The notes under the pieces: generated by a model
Told to the model about the DNA's origin: nothing
What the model saw: the letters and a program-made list of their open reading frames with translations, nothing else
Database searches by the model: none
Position numbers and translations under genes: made by a program
Assembly (NCBI RefSeq): GCF_040802235.1
Contig: NC_133169.1
Span: forward strand, 44,213,034-44,277,033
Reading direction: 5' to 3'
Length of the DNA stretch: 64,000 nt
Origin: Manis javanica
Lineage: Eukaryota > Chordata > Mammalia > Pholidota > Manidae
Shown here: piece after piece, positions 60,642 through 64,000 of the stretch
Numbering within the stretch: the stretch's first letter is position 1
Layout of the letters: every line of letters begins with the position of its first letter

Positions 60642-60678
<37 letters not shown>

Positions 60679-60679
<1 letters not shown>

Positions 60680-62315
60680 AGAGGGCATCTCTCATATTTA
60701 TTGATCAAATGGTTGTTAACAACAATAAAATTCAGTATAGGGGGGTCAATGCTCAATGTACAATCATTAATCCATCTCAAGCCTAATTCTCGTCAGTCTC
60801 CAATCTTCTGAAGCATAACGAACAAGTTCTTACATGGTGAACGAATTCTTACAGAGTGAATAAATTCTTACATGGTGAACAGTACAAGGGCAGTCATCAC
60901 AGAAACTTTCGGTTTTGATCATGCAATATGACCTATAAACCATCAGGTCAAATATGAATATTCATTTGATTTTTGTACTTGATTTATATGTTGATCCCAC
61001 ATTTCTCCTATTATTATTATTATTTTTATTTTTAATAAAATGCTGAAGTGGTAGGAAGATGCAAGATAAAGGTAGAAAACATAGTTTAGTGCTGTAAGAA
61101 GGCAAATGTAGATGATCAGATGATCAGGTGTGTGCCTATGGACTAAGTATTAATCCAGGCTAGACAAGGGCAGCAAGACATCCACGGATGCAGAAGATTT
61201 CTCTCAAAGCAGGGGGGGTGAGGTTCTGAGCCTCACCTCTGTTGACCCCCAAATTCTCACCTGATGGCCCCCCTGCGACTGTGCCTGTCTTAGGTTGTTC
61301 CTCCCTTGAGGAATCTTACCCGTCTCTGGCTAACCAGTCATCTTCCGGGGCCATACAGGGAAATGTAAAGTTGGTAAGTGAGAGAGAAGCCATATTGTTT
61401 GCAAAGGTTAGCTTTTTACTTCTTTGCAGATTTATGCCCTGTGGCTTCTATGCCCAGCACTTGTCTCGAGGTATCTTTACCACCTGGAGGAATTATGATA
61501 CTCGGTAAATTCGATATGAGGCACGAATTCTATTTAAAGTTTGTAATTAGGAAGGAAGAAGAAAAGCTATAGATGTAGCATATGAAGGAAACTTGGGAGG
61601 ATTGATTATTTCTTTGACATATCTTCTTGTATAGTACCTTAAGTATGTATAGGTTTTAAACTACTAACTAATTTGCACACACATATTGACATAATAGGAA
61701 TACGGTGACATAAACAAAGCAAATCTATAATTACCAGCCATCTCCAGTGAAGCCAAGAAAACCATTTAGGCACCCTAGGCATTTGTGAAAATTTATCTAT
61801 GATATGATGGATATTTTCCAACTGTACTTGAACCATCAGACAAATTAAAGCAGCCCATTTCTGGGATCTGTTCACATCCCATATGTTCTTTTAACCATAG
61901 ATAGTCTATAGTCATGAGATTTTGGGGTGCTACAACTTGCACCCCTCCCAACTCCTGGTTGAGTTCCAACAGTACAGATCCAGTCAAATTCGTTGTCTCA
62001 CTGTATGCACATGCCAGCCTAGACATCTCCCTCCTCCTTCTTATGGCAAGTCCAGGAGACGGTGGGCTGGATGCAGCCACAACCGCAGCATCGTCCGGAT
62101 CCCTGTGGAGGCTTTTTGATGATCATCCCCCGGCACGAGTCCTCCAGAGAGTGCTGATGCCGGAAGCTCCTCCTCATATCGTATCTTAGTTCATTTTCTG
62201 GGTATCCAAGCTAGGCCTTGATCTTCTGCGTAGAGACAAACAGACCCTTTGCCCACACTTTGACATGCCCTCTATACCACTGTGCAGAACTCATTGGAGG
62301 TCAGCACACAGTAAC
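60679..62315 (-). mobile_element. ERV-derived 3' extension of L1-4
   Basis: A frame from 62080 to 61793 reads LACAYSETTNLTGSVLLELN, DYLWLKEHMG, CEQIPEMGC (61850-61876; first Cys of the pair is Gly, as in L1-1) and FNLSDGSST. In another frame (61875-61639) HHIIDKFSQMPRVPKWFSWL and a hydrophobic segment (IDLLCLCHRIPIMSICVC) follow. The U3-like end carries AATAAA next to the tail. L1-1 and L1-4 share the CPEMG-type variant and are one sublineage; L1-2 and L1-3 keep CC. Confidence 0.75.
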
Positions 62316-62861
62316 TGCTTTTTTTTTTTTTTTTTTTTAATTAAGAGAAAGGAATATTATCAGAAAAGAGTACCTCCATAGCTGATCATCTGACACCCTT
62401 TAAGTGATCAACATTAAGGATATTTAAAGCATGCGTTGATCTTTGATTTACCAATAGTTTTATCCTGTTAAGGAGTAATCCCCCTTTTCTTTCTTTCTTT
62501 CTTTTTTTTTTTTTTTTTTAAATTTTTAATCTACACTTACCTGAAGAATACTATGTTTACTATGCTCTCCCCTATATCAGGTCCCCCCTAACAACCACAT
62601 TACGGTTACTGTCCATCAGCTTAGCAAAATGTTGTAGAGTCACTACTTGTCCTCTCTGTGTTGTGCAGCCCACCCTCCCCTTTCTCCCTCCCCCCCATGC
62701 ATGCTAATCTTAATACCCCCCTTCTTCTTCCCCCCCCTTATCCCTCCCTGCCCACCCATCCTCCCCAGTTCCTTTCCCTTTGGTACCTGTTAGTCCATTT
62801 TTGGGTTCTGTAATTCTGCTGCTGTTTTGTTCCTTCAGTTTTTCCTTTGTTCCTATACTCC

Positions 62862-64000
62862 TCAGATGGGTGAAATCATTTGGTATTTCTCTTTCTCCGC
62901 TTGGCTTATTTCACTGAGCATAATACTCTCCAGCTCCATCCATGTTGCTGCAAATGGTTGGATTTTTCCACTTCTTATGGCTGAGTAGTATTCCATTGTG
63001 TATATGTACCACATCTTCTTTATCCATTCATCTACAGATGGACATTTAGGTTGCTTCCAATTCTTGGCTATTGTAAATAGTGCTGCGATAAACATAGGAG
63101 TGCATCTGTCTTTCTCAAACTTGATTGCTGCGTTCTTAGGGTAAATTCCTAGGAGTGGAATTCCTGGGTCAAATGGTAGGTCTGTTTTGAGCATTTTGAT
63201 GCACCTCCATACTGCTTTCCACAATGGTTGAACTAATTTACATTCCCACCAGCAGTGTAGGAGGGTTCCCCTTTCTCCACAGCCTCGCCAACATTTGTTG
63301 TTGTTTGTCTTTTGGATGGCAGCTATCCTTACTGGTGTGAGGTGATACCTCATTGTAGTTTTAATTTGCATTTCTCTGATAATTAGCGATGTGGAGCATC
63401 TTTTCATGTGTCTCTTGGCCATCTGTATTTCTTTTTTGGAGAACTTTCTGTTCAGTTCCTCTGCCCATTTTTTAATTGGGTTATTTGTTTTTTGTTTGTT
63501 GAGGCGTGTGAGCTCTTTATATATTCTGGACGTCAAGCCTTTATCAGATCTGTCATTTTCAAATATATTCTCCCATACTGTAGGGTTCCTTTTTGTTCTA
63601 TTGATGGTGTCTTTCGCTGTACAGAAGCTTTTCAGCTTAATGTAGTCCCACTTGCTCATTTTTGCTGTTGTTTTCCTTGCCCGGGGAGATATGTTCAAGA
63701 AGAGATCACTCATGTTTATGTCTAAGAGGTTTTTGCCTATGTTTTTTTCCAAGAGTTTAATGGTTTCGTGACTTACATTCAGGTCTTTGATCCATTTTGA
63801 GTTTACCTTTGTATATGGGGTTAGACAATGGTCCAGTTTCATTCTCCTACATGTAGCTGTCCAGTTTTGCCAGCACCATCTGTTGAAGAGACTGTCATTT
63901 TGCCATTGTATGTCCATGGCTCCTTTATCAAATATTAATTGACCATATATGTTTGGGTTAATTTCTGGGGTCTCTAATCTGTTCCACTGGTCTGTGGCTC
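62862..64000 (-). CDS. L1 ORF2 C-terminal part, open to the window edge
   Basis: The frame is open from the window edge (64000) to the stop at 62862-62864, about 379 codons. It contains [40 protein letters not shown], the C-terminal region with [20 protein letters not shown] (Cys-rich motif near 63240-63300), and [13 protein letters not shown]. It encodes the region after the reverse-transcriptase core, needed for target-primed reverse transcription. It is the only uninterrupted ORF2 piece in the window, so L1-4 may be intact upstream. Confidence 0.9.
   Translation of the reverse strand, partial: ATDQWNRLETPEINPNIYGQLIFDKGAMDIQWQNDSLFNRWCWQNWTATCRRMKLDHCLTPYTKVNSKWIKDLNVSHETIKLLEKNIGKNLLDINMSDLFLNISPRARKTTAKMSKWDYIKLKSFCTAKDTINRTKRNPTVWENIFENDRSDKGLTSRIYKELTRLNKQKTNNPIKKWAEELNRKFSKKEIQMAKRHMKRCSTSLIIREMQIKTTMRYHLTPVRIAAIQKTNNNKCWRGCGERGTLLHCWWECKLVQPLWKAVWRCIKMLKTDLPFDPGIPLLGIYPKNAAIKFEKDRCTPMFIAALFTIAKNWKQPKCPSVDEWIKKMWYIYTMEYYSAIRSGKIQPFAATWMELESIMLSEISQAEKEKYQMISPI

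Larger units (their letters stand above)
60642..64000 (-). mobile_element. L1-4: youngest LINE-1, runs off the window
   Basis: Minus-strand L1 with a pure 37-T reversed tail (60642-60678), the extension (60679 to about 62315), an A-tract, a spacer of about 150 bp, an A-rich tract (about 62490-62520), the native 3' UTR, and ORF2 from 62862 to beyond the window edge. The long uninterrupted tail and long open ORF2 suggest recent insertion. The 5' end and any target-site duplication are outside the window. Confidence 0.92.

Noticed and set aside
61242-61508. A plus-strand frame starting MIPNFSPDGPP/MTPKFSPDGPP, repeated at 31560 and 56779
   Set aside because: It recurs only because the L1 extension recurs. 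It is antisense to the element, and nucleotide identity explains its conservation.
1-64000. Search for tRNA, rRNA, snRNA or bacterial-type features
   Set aside because: None was recognised. The only tRNA-related sequence is the 18-base primer-binding site of the provirus. Ribosome-binding sites and operons do not apply to this genome.

Overview
The window is nuclear DNA from a placental mammal. It is AT-rich intergenic sequence with intron-free olfactory receptor (OR) genes, heavy LINE-1 (L1) content of several ages and endogenous retroviruses (ERVs). I see no young SINE, which argues against most primates, rodents, carnivores, ruminants and horse. A SINE-poor lineage such as pangolin would fit, but that is a guess from repeat content.

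Layout. 1-7.8 kb: intergenic DNA with an L1 3' remnant and an old repeat that contains a 40-bp minisatellite. 7.8-30.9 kb: two paralogous OR loci on the minus strand (an open OR at 8856-9809 and an OR with one nonsense codon at 28246-29181), separated by a near full-length L1 (L1-1, about 12.85-20.75 kb) and an older plus-strand L1 (about 23.1-25.68 kb). 31.0-38.1 kb: L1-2. 38.1-43.9 kb: duplicated OR flank and AT-rich DNA. 43862-51885: a complete, very young class II (betaretrovirus-like) provirus with a 6-bp target duplication, LTRs differing at 2 of 334 positions, and a primer-binding site matching tRNA-Phe. 52.06-54.26 kb: a third copy of the OR flank with no OR. 54.3-56.05 kb: a decayed gag-like ERV fragment. 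56.2-60.1 kb: L1-3, 5' truncated. 60.3-64.0 kb: L1-4, which runs off the window and may carry an additional 3' transduction.

Main discovery candidate. All four recent L1s share a long extension, about 1.7-1.8 kb, downstream of the normal L1 3' UTR and its relic A-tract. Read in the L1 sense strand it looks like the 3' end of a retrovirus: a possible integrase C-terminal segment, an Env transmembrane-subunit remnant (hydrophobic peptide, heptad region, CX6CC motif, second helix, membrane anchor), a polypurine tract followed by TG, and a U3-like segment ending in AATAAA and then the element's poly(A). Target-site duplications around L1-1 and L1-2 enclose the whole chimera, so it moves as one unit. 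The simplest model is an ancestral L1 that read through its own poly(A) site into a neighbouring ERV, used the LTR poly(A) signal, and founded a lineage that now always carries this segment.

How the parts relate. The ORs belong to a local tandem duplication of at least three copies, into which L1s and ERVs later inserted. The provirus has open pro (dUTPase, protease, G-patch) and pol frames joined by plausible -1 frameshift sites. Its gag carries two TGA codons and one frameshift, and env has a frameshift just before its membrane anchor, so this copy is not autonomous as read.
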